Of a stretch of 64,000 nt of DNA, positions 43,558-52,796 are shown in pieces; position 1 is the stretch's first letter; each line of letters begins with the position of its first letter. The stretch spans positions 2,666,001 through 2,730,000 of the forward strand of contig NZ_BIFT01000002.1 of the NCBI RefSeq assembly GCF_003967575.1, in the 5' to 3' direction. The position numbers were made by a program, and so were the translations under genes. Under the pieces are notes generated by a model. That model searched no databases and had not been told where the DNA came from. It saw only the letters and a program-made list of their open reading frames with translations. This stretch comes from Dictyobacter alpinus. Lineage in GTDB: Bacteria > Chloroflexota > Ktedonobacteria > Ktedonobacterales > Ktedonobacteraceae.

Positions 43558-45471
43558 ATGCACTGGTCGACCCCGCTGCGCACCTTTACTGTGCGCTCCC
43601 TTCACGTTTCTGTTATTTGTACCATCTTACTCTTTAGCATTGTGGCTATCTTCTCCAGTCCTACACCGATCCACGCGGCCGGTGAAACGGTCAACGTCTG
43701 GCTCACCACTAGCGATCTGAGTACCCACCTGGCGCCCCAGGCCAACCTGACCTTTGCCAATGGGGGTGGTGGTGGCAATGTGATTAGCGTCAACGAGAAT
43801 CAGACGTATCAGCAGATGGATGGTTTTGGTGCTTCTTTTGCGGATTCCAGTGCCTGGCTAGTCTATAACAAGATGAGTAGCAGCCAGCGTTCTACCCTGA
43901 TGAATAACCTTTTTAGCAGTACGAGTGGTATTGGTCTGAGCTTCTTGCGTCAGCCGCTAGGTGCCTCGGACCTGACGCCACCGGCCCCAACTGTGGGTGA
44001 ATATTCCTATGATGATATACCCGCCGGCCAGACCGATTTCTCGCTGGCGCATTTCTCTATTAATCACGACACAGCCTACATTATTCCTGTCCTAAAGCAG
44101 GCTTTGCAGATTAATCCCGCGCTTAAAATTATGGGTACGCCCTGGAGTCCTCCAGGCTGGATGAAGTCGAGCGGTTCCATGGAGGGTGGTACGCTCAATA
44201 GCAACGCCTATAGTGCCTATGCCAACTATTTTGCAAAGTATGTTCAGGCCTACCAGGCACAGGGCTTACCCATCTACGCGATTACTCCCCAGAACGAACC
44301 GCTCTACGTGCCCAACGGCTATCCCGGCATGTCTTTTCCGGCTACGGATGAGACCAATTTTATCAAAAACAACCTGGGACCAACCTTCGCGCAGAATGGC
44401 ATTACGACAAAGATCCTGGGCTACGACCACAACTGGGATCAGCCCAGCTATCCCAACACTATCTTGGGTGATGCCAGCGCCAATTCTTATACCGCTGGCA
44501 CCGCCTGGCACTGCTATGGTGGTACCGTCGACGCCCAGACGACCGTACACAACTCTTTCTCCAACAAGGATACCTGGGAGACTGAATGCTCTGGTGGCAC
44601 CTGGGAGAACAGCAATGGTTTCCCAAACACGATGTCCCTGCTCATCGGTGTTGTGCGCAACTGGGGCAAGTCGGTTGTGCGTTGGGGCATGGTGCTCGAT
44701 CCAAATGGCCAGCCTAACCTTGGGACGGGCGCGGCCTGCTCCACCTGCCGTGGCGTGGTGAGCGTCGATCAGAATAGCGGAAATGTGACCTACAACGGGG
44801 ATTATTATGGTCTGGGACAGGCCAGTAAGTTTGTTGCTCCTGGTGCTTACCATATCGATTCCAGCGCGGGAAACAATGGCATTCAGGATGTGGCGTTCAA
44901 GAATTCTGATGGCTCGAAGGTACTGGTTGCCTACAACTCCGCGTCCAGTAGCCAGACCTTCAACGTGCAGTGGGGAGGCGAGAACTTTGCCTATACGCTA
45001 CCGGCGGGCGCGGCGGCCACGTTTAAATGGAGTGGAACCCAGTCTGGCGGCGGCTCTGGCGCACCCATCGGCAAAACCATCTGGCTCAATGCGACCAATG
45101 GCAACTATGTCAGTGCCAGAATCGATCAGAGCAATAATCCCCTGAATGCAAGCGCGACCCAGGTGCAGGCCTGGGAAGAGTTTGATGTGATCGATGCCGG
45201 CAATGGACGGATCGCCCTGAAGTCCCATGCCAACGGGGATTATGTGAGTACCAGAATCGATCAGAGCAATAATCCACTTGATGCGAGCGCGACCCAGGTG
45301 CAGGCCTGGGAGGAATTTACCTGGCTCCCACAGAGTGATGGCACCATCGCGCTTCAGGCCCAGGCCAACGGGAATTATGTGAGTGCGCGTACCGACCAGA
45401 ACAATACCCCGCTGGACGCCATGGTGACCCAGATCCAGGGCTGGGAGAAATTTACCTGGGGACAGGTATAG
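43558..45471 (+). CDS. Secreted GH30 glycosidase with C-terminal tandem repeats
   Basis: 637 residues from the ATG at 43558, behind AAGGAGG. Signal peptide to about residue 41 (IHAA). Residues 70-500 match glycoside hydrolase family 30: QQMDGFGASFADSSAW, SFLRQPLGASDL, MGTPWSPPGWMKSS, acid/base E247 in TPQNEP and nucleophile E343 in WETECSGG. Family activities include glucosylceramidase, beta-1,6-glucanase and xylanase. A Gly/Ser linker leads to three 45-residue repeats (505-637) each with NGNYVSARxDQxNxPL, like a fascin/beta-trefoil-type sugar-binding domain. An extracellular polysaccharide-degrading enzyme. Confidence 0.92.
   Translation: MHWSTPLRTFTVRSLHVSVICTILLFSIVAIFSSPTPIHAAGETVNVWLTTSDLSTHLAPQANLTFANGGGGGNVISVNENQTYQQMDGFGASFADSSAWLVYNKMSSSQRSTLMNNLFSSTSGIGLSFLRQPLGASDLTPPAPTVGEYSYDDIPAGQTDFSLAHFSINHDTAYIIPVLKQALQINPALKIMGTPWSPPGWMKSSGSMEGGTLNSNAYSAYANYFAKYVQAYQAQGLPIYAITPQNEPLYVPNGYPGMSFPATDETNFIKNNLGPTFAQNGITTKILGYDHNWDQPSYPNTILGDASANSYTAGTAWHCYGGTVDAQTTVHNSFSNKDTWETECSGGTWENSNGFPNTMSLLIGVVRNWGKSVVRWGMVLDPNGQPNLGTGAACSTCRGVVSVDQNSGNVTYNGDYYGLGQASKFVAPGAYHIDSSAGNNGIQDVAFKNSDGSKVLVAYNSASSSQTFNVQWGGENFAYTLPAGAAATFKWSGTQSGGGSGAPIGKTIWLNATNGNYVSARIDQSNNPLNASATQVQAWEEFDVIDAGNGRIALKSHANGDYVSTRIDQSNNPLDASATQVQAWEEFTWLPQSDGTIALQAQANGNYVSARTDQNNTPLDAMVTQIQGWEKFTWGQV
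45097..45471 (+). repeat. Three 135-bp tandem coding repeats
   Basis: Units begin at 45097, 45232 and 45367 (last one partial). Copies 1 and 2 are nearly identical at DNA level around AATCGATCAGAGCAATAATC, so they duplicated recently or are kept alike by recombination. Confidence 0.8.
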
Positions 45472-45523
45472 TCGATGCGTGGCTTGTCTCACTTTTATCT
45501 GTGATGTTCTAACAAATCAAAAG

Positions 45524-45564
45524 AATGTGCTATGCTACGTTTTTTCAGCGCTGCATAGCACATT
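45524..45564. terminator. Hairpin after the GH30 gene
   Basis: Perfect 12-bp arms AATGTGCTATGC (45524-45535) and GCATAGCACATT (45553-45564), loop 17 bases, 52 bases after the GH30 stop. It lies between this gene and oppositely directed genes. Confidence 0.6.
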
Positions 45565-45626
45565 TGGGGAGCGATTCTCCAAGCCAGAAGCAAGCAAGTG
45601 AGGCAAGAACCGCACGTATCATCATC

Positions 45627-45881
45627 TTATACTTCAGGTTGTCGGTATCGCTGACCGTCATTTTCAACAGTAACTTGCTCAACGCATCTGTATACGACCA
45701 GCGCACGACGGCATGTTCGTTCTGTCTGTATTAGTACGCTTCCTATGACAATGAAAGTCAGCCAGAATAGGGCCAGGAAGATGTGTATGCCGCGCTCAAT
45801 ATACATAAATTTCCAGATGGGATCGAAGCGTCTGAGCGCCCGGCGCTGGGCCGCATTATATAAAGAGTGGGTATGGCGCAT
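45627..45881 (-). pseudogene. Fragment of the PH-like membrane family (member B)
   Basis: 84 residues. The start YNAAQRRALRRFDPIWKFMYIERGIHIF closely follows the N-terminus of the protein at 46853 (YNAEQRQTLKRYDPIWKSLRIDRGISIL), and one membrane helix follows. It then stops in unrelated basic sequence, lacking the second helix pair and the PH-like domain. GAGGTG precedes the start. A 5' fragment left by deletion is the best reading; a functional micro-protein is possible. Confidence 0.65.
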
Positions 45882-45927
45882 AAAATAAATTCACCTCTCT
45901 GCTTTGATGCAAGACCAATATTTATGA

Positions 45928-46851
45928 TTATTGATGCAAGGATTGAGTATAACTATTTCGCTTATTTTTTTCGGATTGCTCTGGTACGGCGTCCAGGTCG
46001 ACCAGGGGCAGGTTGGTACGTTCTTTGATGTAGCCTAGCAGTTGCTGGTGCCAGCGATCATAGGCGGCCTGATCGAGTTTCGGCTGGATTGCTATAAGCG
46101 GAGAGCGTTTGGGCTGATATTGCCAGCGTATGATCCGCTGGGGGCTAGCTAGCTCATAATAACGGGCATGTTTGCTGCTAGTGAGCATAAAAGGTGTGTA
46201 TGGTCCCTGGTAGGTTGCGAAGAAGCAGATATCCTGCCATGGCAGTGGCTCTCGAATCTTATCCATCGCCGCAGCGATACCGTCCTGGGACACCTCGACA
46301 TAGGGATATCGTGGCTGGTTGCGTTGTACATATACTGTCACCAGAAACGCTATAGATACTAGCACAGCGACTACGACCCCGATCAGCAATGCCATAAGCA
46401 GAGACGTGCTGAAAAATAACAAGCAGATCACTGGAGTTATGATGAAGATATATGGCAGCAATATAATGCTTGTTTTTGTTATGATCGCGACTCTATCTGG
46501 TTGGGGCAGTTCGGGGAATGAAGCGGGTTGATATGCAGATAGGTAGTTTCCAGGCTGCTCGAAGGCCAGGGGTCGCTTCTGCTGTAATCTATGCCAATAC
46601 CGTGATGGTAAATATGAATTATAAAAAGTTGTCAAGAAATTCAATACGAAAACGATGAATAAAGCGACACCTCTGAGAGCTGTAATTAAACTAAATATTC
46701 CTGGTATAAAAAGGGTTAGTAGCGCCAATAAGTATATGCAGGATGCAATACCATTGAAGATCAATAAAAACTTAAAATTGCTGTTGTTGTATGTGGTTAA
46801 CTGTGGATCTTCTGGCGTAAAGGTCGCGTCACTAAAATGATTCTCAAGCAT
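45928..46851 (-). CDS. Membrane protein with PH-like module (member C)
   Basis: 307 residues. Two membrane-helix pairs (about 27-72 and 125-170) and the family domain: YVEVSQDGIAAAM, LPWQDICFFATY, YYELASPQRIIRW and ERTNLPLVDLD. The start codon lies one base after the stop of the upstream family member, inside the same purine-rich site, so the two are translated together and may form a complex. Function unknown. Confidence 0.75.
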   Translation of the reverse strand: MLENHFSDATFTPEDPQLTTYNNSNFKFLLIFNGIASCIYLLALLTLFIPGIFSLITALRGVALFIVFVLNFLTTFYNSYLPSRYWHRLQQKRPLAFEQPGNYLSAYQPASFPELPQPDRVAIITKTSIILLPYIFIITPVICLLFFSTSLLMALLIGVVVAVLVSIAFLVTVYVQRNQPRYPYVEVSQDGIAAAMDKIREPLPWQDICFFATYQGPYTPFMLTSSKHARYYELASPQRIIRWQYQPKRSPLIAIQPKLDQAAYDRWHQQLLGYIKERTNLPLVDLDAVPEQSEKNKRNSYTQSLHQ

Positions 46852-46852
46852 A

Positions 46853-48658
46853 TTATTTCATCTCTTCTGTATCTAAATCTAATAAGGGTAGTTGGGTGCG
46901 TGCCGTAATGTAGCCGTCCAGGGCTTGTAACCAGTTTTCGTATTGCTCCTGGCTCATTTTGGGTTCGGTTGTGATGAAGGAAAAATGGTTCCTGTTCACA
47001 AGCCAGCGTGCCACTGTCTGCTGGCTGGCAAGCTCATAGTAGCGGTTGCGCGTAGATCGCTGTCGTAGTTGCATGTTCTGGTAGCGCGCAAACAATCGGG
47101 CATCCTGCCAGTTGATATAGCTATCCACCATATTGAGGCGCGTCGAGATGCCGTGGGCGCTAACCTCAATGCGTCGCTGCGAGGCGCGCTGGATAAATGG
47201 GGTCATAAGGACACTCATCAGTAGCGCGAGCACCAACGAGATCAGGAGTCCGGTGGATTCCAGGCGTTGATGAAGCAGGGCATTGATGAGGCTACCATTT
47301 ATAAGTGACCAGATTATGAAGGACTCTACAAAAAATATGATAAATAGGTAACTGAAGCGATTGCGAATGATCAGGCTGGCCGGTTGTAATATTTCGGTAG
47401 TTGGCGTGGGTTGAGGGGATACCTCAAAGGTAGCTGGAGTTTGTGAGGCACGCTGGCGCAGGCTGGCTATGCGTTGCCAGTAGCGTTGGCTGATCGACAG
47501 GATACCCAGTGTGAATGCGAATACCACGAACAGCATACCACCGATCACCAGCCAGAAGCCATTGCCAAAGCTTTCTAGGGGAGGGATGACCAGTAGATGG
47601 GCCAGGTTTAGTATCCCATAGATGAATAACAGCAGGCTGACCCCACATGCTATCAGGACTGCCCGTCCGCTCTCGCCTTGCCACTGTAAGCGCTTTACCA
47701 GCGGATCATGCTGAGCCAGCGCTATGGCCGTGGATGTTGGTTCGGCCTGTGTATCGATAAGACCCCGCAGGTGTTGTCGTACCTCTGAATTGAGTTTGAT
47801 CGGCGAGGTATTATCCAGGCTTATGAGTGGCAAGTTTGTATTCTCTGCCACCAGGGCATTCACGCGTCCAATCAGCCAGTTATAATCCTGCTTGCCAGTT
47901 GTATTGCTCCTGGTCTTCAGCAAAAAGTTTCCTACAAAATTGCCCTGGGACCAGCGTACAATGACCTGTTCATTAGAGAGCTCAAAGATCTGCTTATATT
48001 GCCCCATGGTGCCCGAGCTATATTGCGCGAAGATGCGCGCATCCTGCCAGCGTATGTGATATTCCTGGCCTCGGAAGCGGGTCGTAATGCCCTCCTCGCT
48101 GACCTCGATACGTTGCCGCAAGAAATATGCCTGATAGGCCAGTGAGAGCAGTATCATGACAACCCAAAAAAAGATAATTGCAGAGAAGAGTATAGCTATA
48201 AAGATACTTTGATCAGAAGTCGCCGGCGAGAAAAGCATTGCCACTACCACTACAATAAAGATCGTCGTCACTACACCAATAGTGATAAGCATATTGCGCT
48301 TCCAATCCAGCGCTACTACAAATGGTAGAGCTGCTGGTGGCGTGGCAGGATCTTTTACTATTTGTTCCTGTATCGGTACCTCATTGTGTAGTGCATACAG
48401 GCGGCGCTCCCCAACACGCAACCAATGCCGTTCCTGTCGTACCTGATTGAAGATAAGCTGAAGTAGTAATATAGCAAACAGAAAGATGCCAAAGTTGAGG
48501 TTTGGCGCGGCTCTGTACAGTGAAATATAAAAAGCAATGATACCCACATAAGTGAGCCCCTGAAGAATGCTGATACCACGATCGATGCGTAGTGATTTCC
48601 AGATGGGATCGTAACGCTTGAGGGTCTGGCGCTGTTCTGCATTATACCTATTATTCAT
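46853..48658 (-). CDS. Membrane protein with duplicated PH-like module (member D)
   Basis: 601 residues made of two homologous halves. Half one: cytosolic YNAEQRQTLKRYDPIWK, helices at about 30-65, 115-170, then RQRIEVSEEGITTRF, IRWQDARIFAQY, FELSNEQVIVRW, NTNLPLISLD. Half two: helices at about 335-385 and 430-485, then QRRIEVSAHGISTRL, INWQDARLFARY, YYELASQQTVARW, ARTQLPLLDLD. About eight membrane helices in all. The duplication suggests the module works as a pair, matching the coupled single-module gene downstream. No enzyme motif visible. Confidence 0.78.
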   Translation of the reverse strand: MNNRYNAEQRQTLKRYDPIWKSLRIDRGISILQGLTYVGIIAFYISLYRAAPNLNFGIFLFAILLLQLIFNQVRQERHWLRVGERRLYALHNEVPIQEQIVKDPATPPAALPFVVALDWKRNMLITIGVVTTIFIVVVVAMLFSPATSDQSIFIAILFSAIIFFWVVMILLSLAYQAYFLRQRIEVSEEGITTRFRGQEYHIRWQDARIFAQYSSGTMGQYKQIFELSNEQVIVRWSQGNFVGNFLLKTRSNTTGKQDYNWLIGRVNALVAENTNLPLISLDNTSPIKLNSEVRQHLRGLIDTQAEPTSTAIALAQHDPLVKRLQWQGESGRAVLIACGVSLLLFIYGILNLAHLLVIPPLESFGNGFWLVIGGMLFVVFAFTLGILSISQRYWQRIASLRQRASQTPATFEVSPQPTPTTEILQPASLIIRNRFSYLFIIFFVESFIIWSLINGSLINALLHQRLESTGLLISLVLALLMSVLMTPFIQRASQRRIEVSAHGISTRLNMVDSYINWQDARLFARYQNMQLRQRSTRNRYYELASQQTVARWLVNRNHFSFITTEPKMSQEQYENWLQALDGYITARTQLPLLDLDTEEMK

Positions 48659-48982
48659 ATGCTGATGTCACATCCTTGTTTTATTGATAATTTGCAAGCA
48701 TTATGAGTGTAACCAACTTGCAGATCTTCTGGCGCGAAGTTATGTCCGTCATATAATGGCTCATCATTATGCGTCTTCCTATAACGTCTTTATCTTATAC
48801 GTCTTCTGCTCTTTTGTTTATTCTATATGGATTCGATAAGGCTAGATATGTAGCTTAATCTATATTTGACACGCCAAAGAGTCTTTTAACGCTTCAGTTT
48901 TTCAGGCTCGATTCTTATAATTATTCTGCTTTATGGCAATGCACCAATAAAAAATGCCTACGATATGAATGGAGTAATTACC

Positions 48983-49032
48983 AAAATGCCCATGTATCAC
49001 GTGCTTGGGCGTGATACATGGCCCATTTTTTT
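48983..49032 (+). terminator. Orphan terminator-like hairpin
   Basis: CCATGTATCACG (48990-49001) pairs with CGTGATACATGG (49010-49021), flanked by AAAATG/CATTTT and a T-run. No gene ends here: the nearest is the minus-strand start at 48658. It may end an unannotated small RNA or a lost gene. The rest of the 48659-49128 gap shows no gene. Confidence 0.5.
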
Positions 49033-49128
49033 GCCAGCACAGCTTGTCTGACCACATGTCTGCATGGGTAGGTCAGCAAGAAGCGGATCCTTTCTTCCCA
49101 TCTAGCTGTAGAATCGGCTCATTTCCTC

Positions 49129-49160
49129 TTGACTTTCAACCTACTTGAAAGTGGTATTCT
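49129..49160 (+). promoter_or_regulatory. MerR-type promoter with long spacer and operator
   Basis: TTGACT (49129-49134) and TATTCT (49155-49160) are separated by 20 bases, longer than normal, and the spacer region holds a perfect operator ACTTTCAA-cctac-TTGAAAGT (49132-49152). This is the standard design of promoters activated by MerR proteins twisting the DNA. Confidence 0.8.
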
Positions 49161-49211
49161 CTTCATGAAGAGCATTCCTGCTCCTTCCTATCTCACGCAA
49201 AGAGGGTGATC

Positions 49212-50060
49212 ATGCTAAAAATTAGCGATTTTGCCAGGATCGGTCAGGTTGCGATGTCGGCGTTGCGCTATTATGACGAGATTGGACTTCTTCAGCCAGC
49301 ACACGTCGATCAGCAGACCGGGTATCGTTTCTACGAGCTCGACCAGCTTTCTCGACTGCATCGGATTATGGCGCTCAAGGAGGTCGGCCTGGATCTCACC
49401 CAGATCGTTCAGATCCTCGACCAGGATATTTCTGCCGAGACCATCCAGAAGATGCTGCGGGCCAAACAAGTAGAACTCCGGCGACGCGTTCAAGAGGAGC
49501 AGGAGCGGATCTCACACATAGAAACGCGCTTGAAATCTCTGGAACAAGGGAGGCGGATGCCCACCTACGAGGTGATCCTCAAGAGTGTCGAACCCTTGAC
49601 GGTCGTCTCAACGCGCGATGTAGTTGCCAATCTGGCTCAGAAAGCACAGTATGCCGACGACCTGTTGATCTTTCTTAGACAGCAGAAGGTCAAGCCCGTC
49701 GGTCCAGTGCTTTATCTCTACTATGAGCGGGAGTATACGCGCATGGATATCGACGTGGAGGTCGCGGTTCCAGTAGAGCGTTCGTCGGTGGGCAAGCTTA
49801 CCGAATATCGAGGGGAACGTGTGGCTTTGCGCGACTTGCCAGCGGAGCCTTTGATGGTCAGTACGCTCTATCATGGCAGCCCATATCTGATTGGCGAGGC
49901 TTATCATGCGCTGGGGGCATGGATTGAAGAGTACGCCTACACCATCACCGGCGTCTGTCGCAAGGTGTGTCTGCGACGCGAAGGTGACCTGGACGACTAC
50001 CTGATCGAGATCCAGTTCCCGGTTGAGAAACAGACTCCGGAGGCGCCATTTTCCCACTGA
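49212..50060 (+). CDS. MerR-family regulator with GyrI-like domain (BmrR type)
   Basis: 282 residues from the ATG at 49212; an in-frame GTG at 49206 is part of the ribosome site GAGGGTG. N-terminal MerR HTH (FARIGQVAMSALRYYDEIGLL, GYRFYELDQLSRLHRIMALKEVG), a dimerising coiled coil (about 80-112) and a C-terminal GyrI-like effector domain (about 118-275), as in the multidrug sensor BmrR. It lies behind its own MerR-style promoter and before an SDR gene that is probably its target. Confidence 0.92.
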   Translation: MLKISDFARIGQVAMSALRYYDEIGLLQPAHVDQQTGYRFYELDQLSRLHRIMALKEVGLDLTQIVQILDQDISAETIQKMLRAKQVELRRRVQEEQERISHIETRLKSLEQGRRMPTYEVILKSVEPLTVVSTRDVVANLAQKAQYADDLLIFLRQQKVKPVGPVLYLYYEREYTRMDIDVEVAVPVERSSVGKLTEYRGERVALRDLPAEPLMVSTLYHGSPYLIGEAYHALGAWIEEYAYTITGVCRKVCLRREGDLDDYLIEIQFPVEKQTPEAPFSH

Positions 50061-50175
50061 AAGCCAGACGTGTTGGCGCTTTCGAGGTAAAAGGAGGATG
50101 AAAGGATAATACAACAGGACAACATGATTTTATTACTACTGATATTCATTTTCAAAGAAAGAGCGAGGAATTTCC

Positions 50176-51078
50176 ATGAGTACACAAACTATTTTAGTGA
50201 CCGGAAGCAGCAGCGGGTTTGGTTTTTTGCTAACTCAGAGATTGTTGACCCAGGGATATACAGTTTTTGCCACCATGCGCCAACTCGAAGGATACAATGC
50301 TGAACCCGCCGGGCAGTTACGTCGTTATGCGCAAGATCAGCCGGGTAGTTTGCACCTGCTGGAACTGGATGTGACCGATGAGAGCTCGGTTACTGCTGCC
50401 GTTGACCAGGTGTTGCAACAGGCTGGGAGGCTCGATGTAGTAATTAATAATGCGGGCATTGGTGGGGGAGGATACACCGAGGCCTTTTCGGTCGCGCAAT
50501 TTCAGCAGACGTTTGATGTCAATGTCTTTGCTATCCAGAGAATGATGCGTGCCGTCCTGCCCGCCATGCGTACCCAGCGCAGCGGGCTGATCATCACCAT
50601 CTCCAGCCTCCAGGGCCGGATTGTCATCCCCTTCGCCGGTGCTTATACCGCTTCGAAGTTCGCGGTGGAGGGACTTTGCGAGAGCTATCACTATGAATTG
50701 GCACCGTCAGGGGTGGATGTCGTCATCGTTGAACCAGGTGGCTTTCCGACCGACTACTGGTCCAAAATGATGAAGCCGGCAGATCAAGCACGGACCGATG
50801 GCTATGCTCCAGACGGCGACCTGCCTGATCAACTATGGAATGGGGTCAAGGCAAATTTACAGAGCCAGCAGGCTCCTGATGCGCAGGTTCTGGTTTCGGC
50901 AGTCCTCCAGTTGATTGAAACTCCAGTGGGGCAACGGCCTTTACGCACAGTGGTCGATCCCTTGATGGGGGGTGGTGCGCCCACTGCCGTCAATCAGACG
51001 ACAGAACCCATTCAACGGGAGTTGTTGCAGGCGCTTGGACTGGGTGAACGGATCACCGTACAAGGGGCTGGCCACTAA
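50176..51078 (+). CDS. Short-chain dehydrogenase
   Basis: 300 residues; GAGGAA precedes the ATG. Cofactor motif TGSSSGFG, NNAG, Ser in TISSLQG and catalytic YTASK are all intact. The C-terminal extension of 60 residues fits the classical 17-beta-HSD-like or retinol-dehydrogenase-like subgroup. It follows the MerR gene by 115 bases on the same strand and ends at a proper terminator, so the two form one unit; a lipophilic substrate is plausible given the BmrR-like sensor. Confidence 0.9.
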   Translation: MSTQTILVTGSSSGFGFLLTQRLLTQGYTVFATMRQLEGYNAEPAGQLRRYAQDQPGSLHLLELDVTDESSVTAAVDQVLQQAGRLDVVINNAGIGGGGYTEAFSVAQFQQTFDVNVFAIQRMMRAVLPAMRTQRSGLIITISSLQGRIVIPFAGAYTASKFAVEGLCESYHYELAPSGVDVVIVEPGGFPTDYWSKMMKPADQARTDGYAPDGDLPDQLWNGVKANLQSQQAPDAQVLVSAVLQLIETPVGQRPLRTVVDPLMGGGAPTAVNQTTEPIQRELLQALGLGERITVQGAGH

Positions 51079-51099
51079 GGGAGATAAGCACTCTTGGGC

Positions 51100-51135
51100 A
51101 AGGGCGAGGGCGTTTCACATGCCTCTCGCCTTTTT
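51100..51135 (+). terminator. Rho-independent terminator
   Basis: AAGGGCGAG (51100-51108) pairs with CTCGCCTTTT, with an inner GGC/GCC helix, and ends in five T. It lies 22 bases after the SDR stop. Confidence 0.75.
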
Positions 51136-51165
51136 GATGACCGGGATGCATATTGAGCCATCAGA

Positions 51166-51768
51166 TCAAGCTCCAACAGTACCTGTCTTGACTTCTCCGG
51201 CTCGCTCATAATTGGCGAAAATTACTCCGTTTGGCGTAATCAGGCTGTCTGTTAATGTAAAGGCTGCCGAAATAGTGCCTCCACTAAATAGACGCTTGCC
51301 GCTACCGAGCGTGACGGGGAACGTCTTCAACCACAGCTCATCAACCAGATCGTGTTTGAGTAGTGTCTGGATCAGGTTGCCACTGCCGTGAACCTGGATA
51401 GCAGGGCCTTCTGAATTCTTGAGTTTTTTGATGTCATCGACACTTTTAAGAAAAACTGAGTTGTTCCAATCTGATTTGTCTATAGTGGTACTGATAGCAT
51501 ATTTTGTGACGTCATTGATGCCTGGCCACATGTCTGCATGTGTCGGCCAGAAAGAAGCAAAAAATTCAAAGGTTTTTCTCCCCAAAAGAAGATCTGCAGG
51601 CTGCATATATTTTTCCATGAACGTACCAGCCGCTTCGTCAGCTTCGTAAAAATACGGCGCACTCCAACCACCATATTTAAAACCGTCGGAAGTGTCTTCA
51701 TCAGACATACCAGGTGCTTGCATGACCCCATCAAGCGTGAGAAACGTGAGGACGATAAATTTTCTCAT
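51166..51768 (-). CDS. Dihydrofolate-reductase-like protein (RibD C-terminal family)
   Basis: 200 residues; AAGGATGG precedes the ATG. It has the pattern of the YyaP/YwjB group: FIVLTFLTLDGVMQAPG at the start, LLLGRKTFEFFASFW, ISTTIDKSDWNNS, IQVHGSGNLIQTLLKHDLVDELWL and VTLGSGKRLFSGG. These have the DHFR/RibD fold and probably bind NADPH, but are not the folate enzyme. No operon partner; the upstream gap 51769-52123 (355 bases) holds no gene I can support. Confidence 0.88.
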   Translation of the reverse strand: MRKFIVLTFLTLDGVMQAPGMSDEDTSDGFKYGGWSAPYFYEADEAAGTFMEKYMQPADLLLGRKTFEFFASFWPTHADMWPGINDVTKYAISTTIDKSDWNNSVFLKSVDDIKKLKNSEGPAIQVHGSGNLIQTLLKHDLVDELWLKTFPVTLGSGKRLFSGGTISAAFTLTDSLITPNGVIFANYERAGEVKTGTVGA

Positions 51769-52123
51769 CAGAAGCCATCCTTATCAATTGTTGGAGAATG
51801 GGAGAAAGGCGATGCCGCCAGATCTCTCTTATGCATTTCGTGTTTATGTATGAAGACAAAGCTCGGCTCCACACAACGAACGATGCTCGCTTTCGGAGTA
51901 TAGCATGAGGACACGAAAAAAACTTCTCCGATCTTGCTCTCTTCTCCTGCCTGAATCCTGATAAATATCAAGTATTGCAGTTTATGATAGATTTTGTTTG
52001 TGATGTGCTGAACAGGTATTGCTCTGGTGTAATGGGCCCCGGACAGGCGTGCGGCAAGCTGAGGTTCTTGCGCATGCGGCCTGTTCCAGTAGACCTCTGA
52101 CGACCGTTGAAAACAGCGGGCTA

Positions 52124-52708
52124 TTATCCCACGTCCGACGTCGAGCGAATCACAAGGTCGATGATCGTATCAATGAAGCTGCTATCGATCTTCTGTTTCG
52201 AGAACCAGCGCTGGTAAAAGAGAGGCCCCACCAGTATCGCAACCAGATCATCTGTGGATTGCCGCGACGAAATCTCCCCTCTGGCCCGGGCCCGCTCTAT
52301 GACGATTTCAAACGGCGTCATGAAGCTTTTTTGCATAGCGGTCTGCATGCTCGCGATCACAGAATCGCGCTCAGCGGCATCAATGATCGAAGGATAGACC
52401 GAGTTCCAGTTAGCCGTCTGTAAGCGCTCGGCAAGGTCGATCAGCAGCGCGCGCATGTCACCTTGCAAACTTCCTACGTCCGGTACTTCGGGTACGCTCC
52501 CGAAGCGGGAACAGGCATCGATGAGCAACGCTGAACGCGACGGCCAATGACGATAGATGGTCGTTTTGGGGATGCCTGAATGGCGGGAAATCCCCTCGAT
52601 CGTCACGCCACTGATGCCATTGAGCGCCAGTTGACGATAGGTTTCGGCGAGAACCTTCGCCTTAGAGCGCTCGACCCGCTTATCCTCACTTTGAGCCGAT
52701 CCTTCCAT
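52124..52708 (-). CDS. TetR-family regulator
   Basis: 194 residues; GAGGAG stands about 10 bases before the ATG. HTH: LNGISGVTIEGISRHSGIPKTTIYRHWPSRSAL, then the TetR_C helical domain (PFEIVIERARARGEI, LVAILVGPLFYQRWF). It is divergent from an SDR gene, and a 17-bp palindrome lies 30 bases upstream of its start, so it likely controls itself and possibly the SDR. Confidence 0.9.
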   Translation of the reverse strand: MEGSAQSEDKRVERSKAKVLAETYRQLALNGISGVTIEGISRHSGIPKTTIYRHWPSRSALLIDACSRFGSVPEVPDVGSLQGDMRALLIDLAERLQTANWNSVYPSIIDAAERDSVIASMQTAMQKSFMTPFEIVIERARARGEISSRQSTDDLVAILVGPLFYQRWFSKQKIDSSFIDTIIDLVIRSTSDVG

Positions 52709-52738
52709 CGTTCTTTTTCTCCTCTTGACATAAAACGC

Positions 52739-52755
52739 TACGCTATGGTAGCGTA
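52739..52755. promoter_or_regulatory. TetR-type operator
   Basis: TACGCTA-tgg-TAGCGTA, perfect 7-base arms, between the TetR start and the divergent SDR. A half-matching partner, GCTATC...GGTAGC, follows at about 52766-52785. Confidence 0.65.
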
Positions 52756-52796
52756 TTGAAAGAAAGCTATCGTTCAGAATGGTAGCATATCACAAG

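Noticed and set aside
52019..52423. 134-codon plus-strand frame opposite the TetR gene
   Set aside because: Basic, low-complexity translation overlapping a well-supported HTH regulator.
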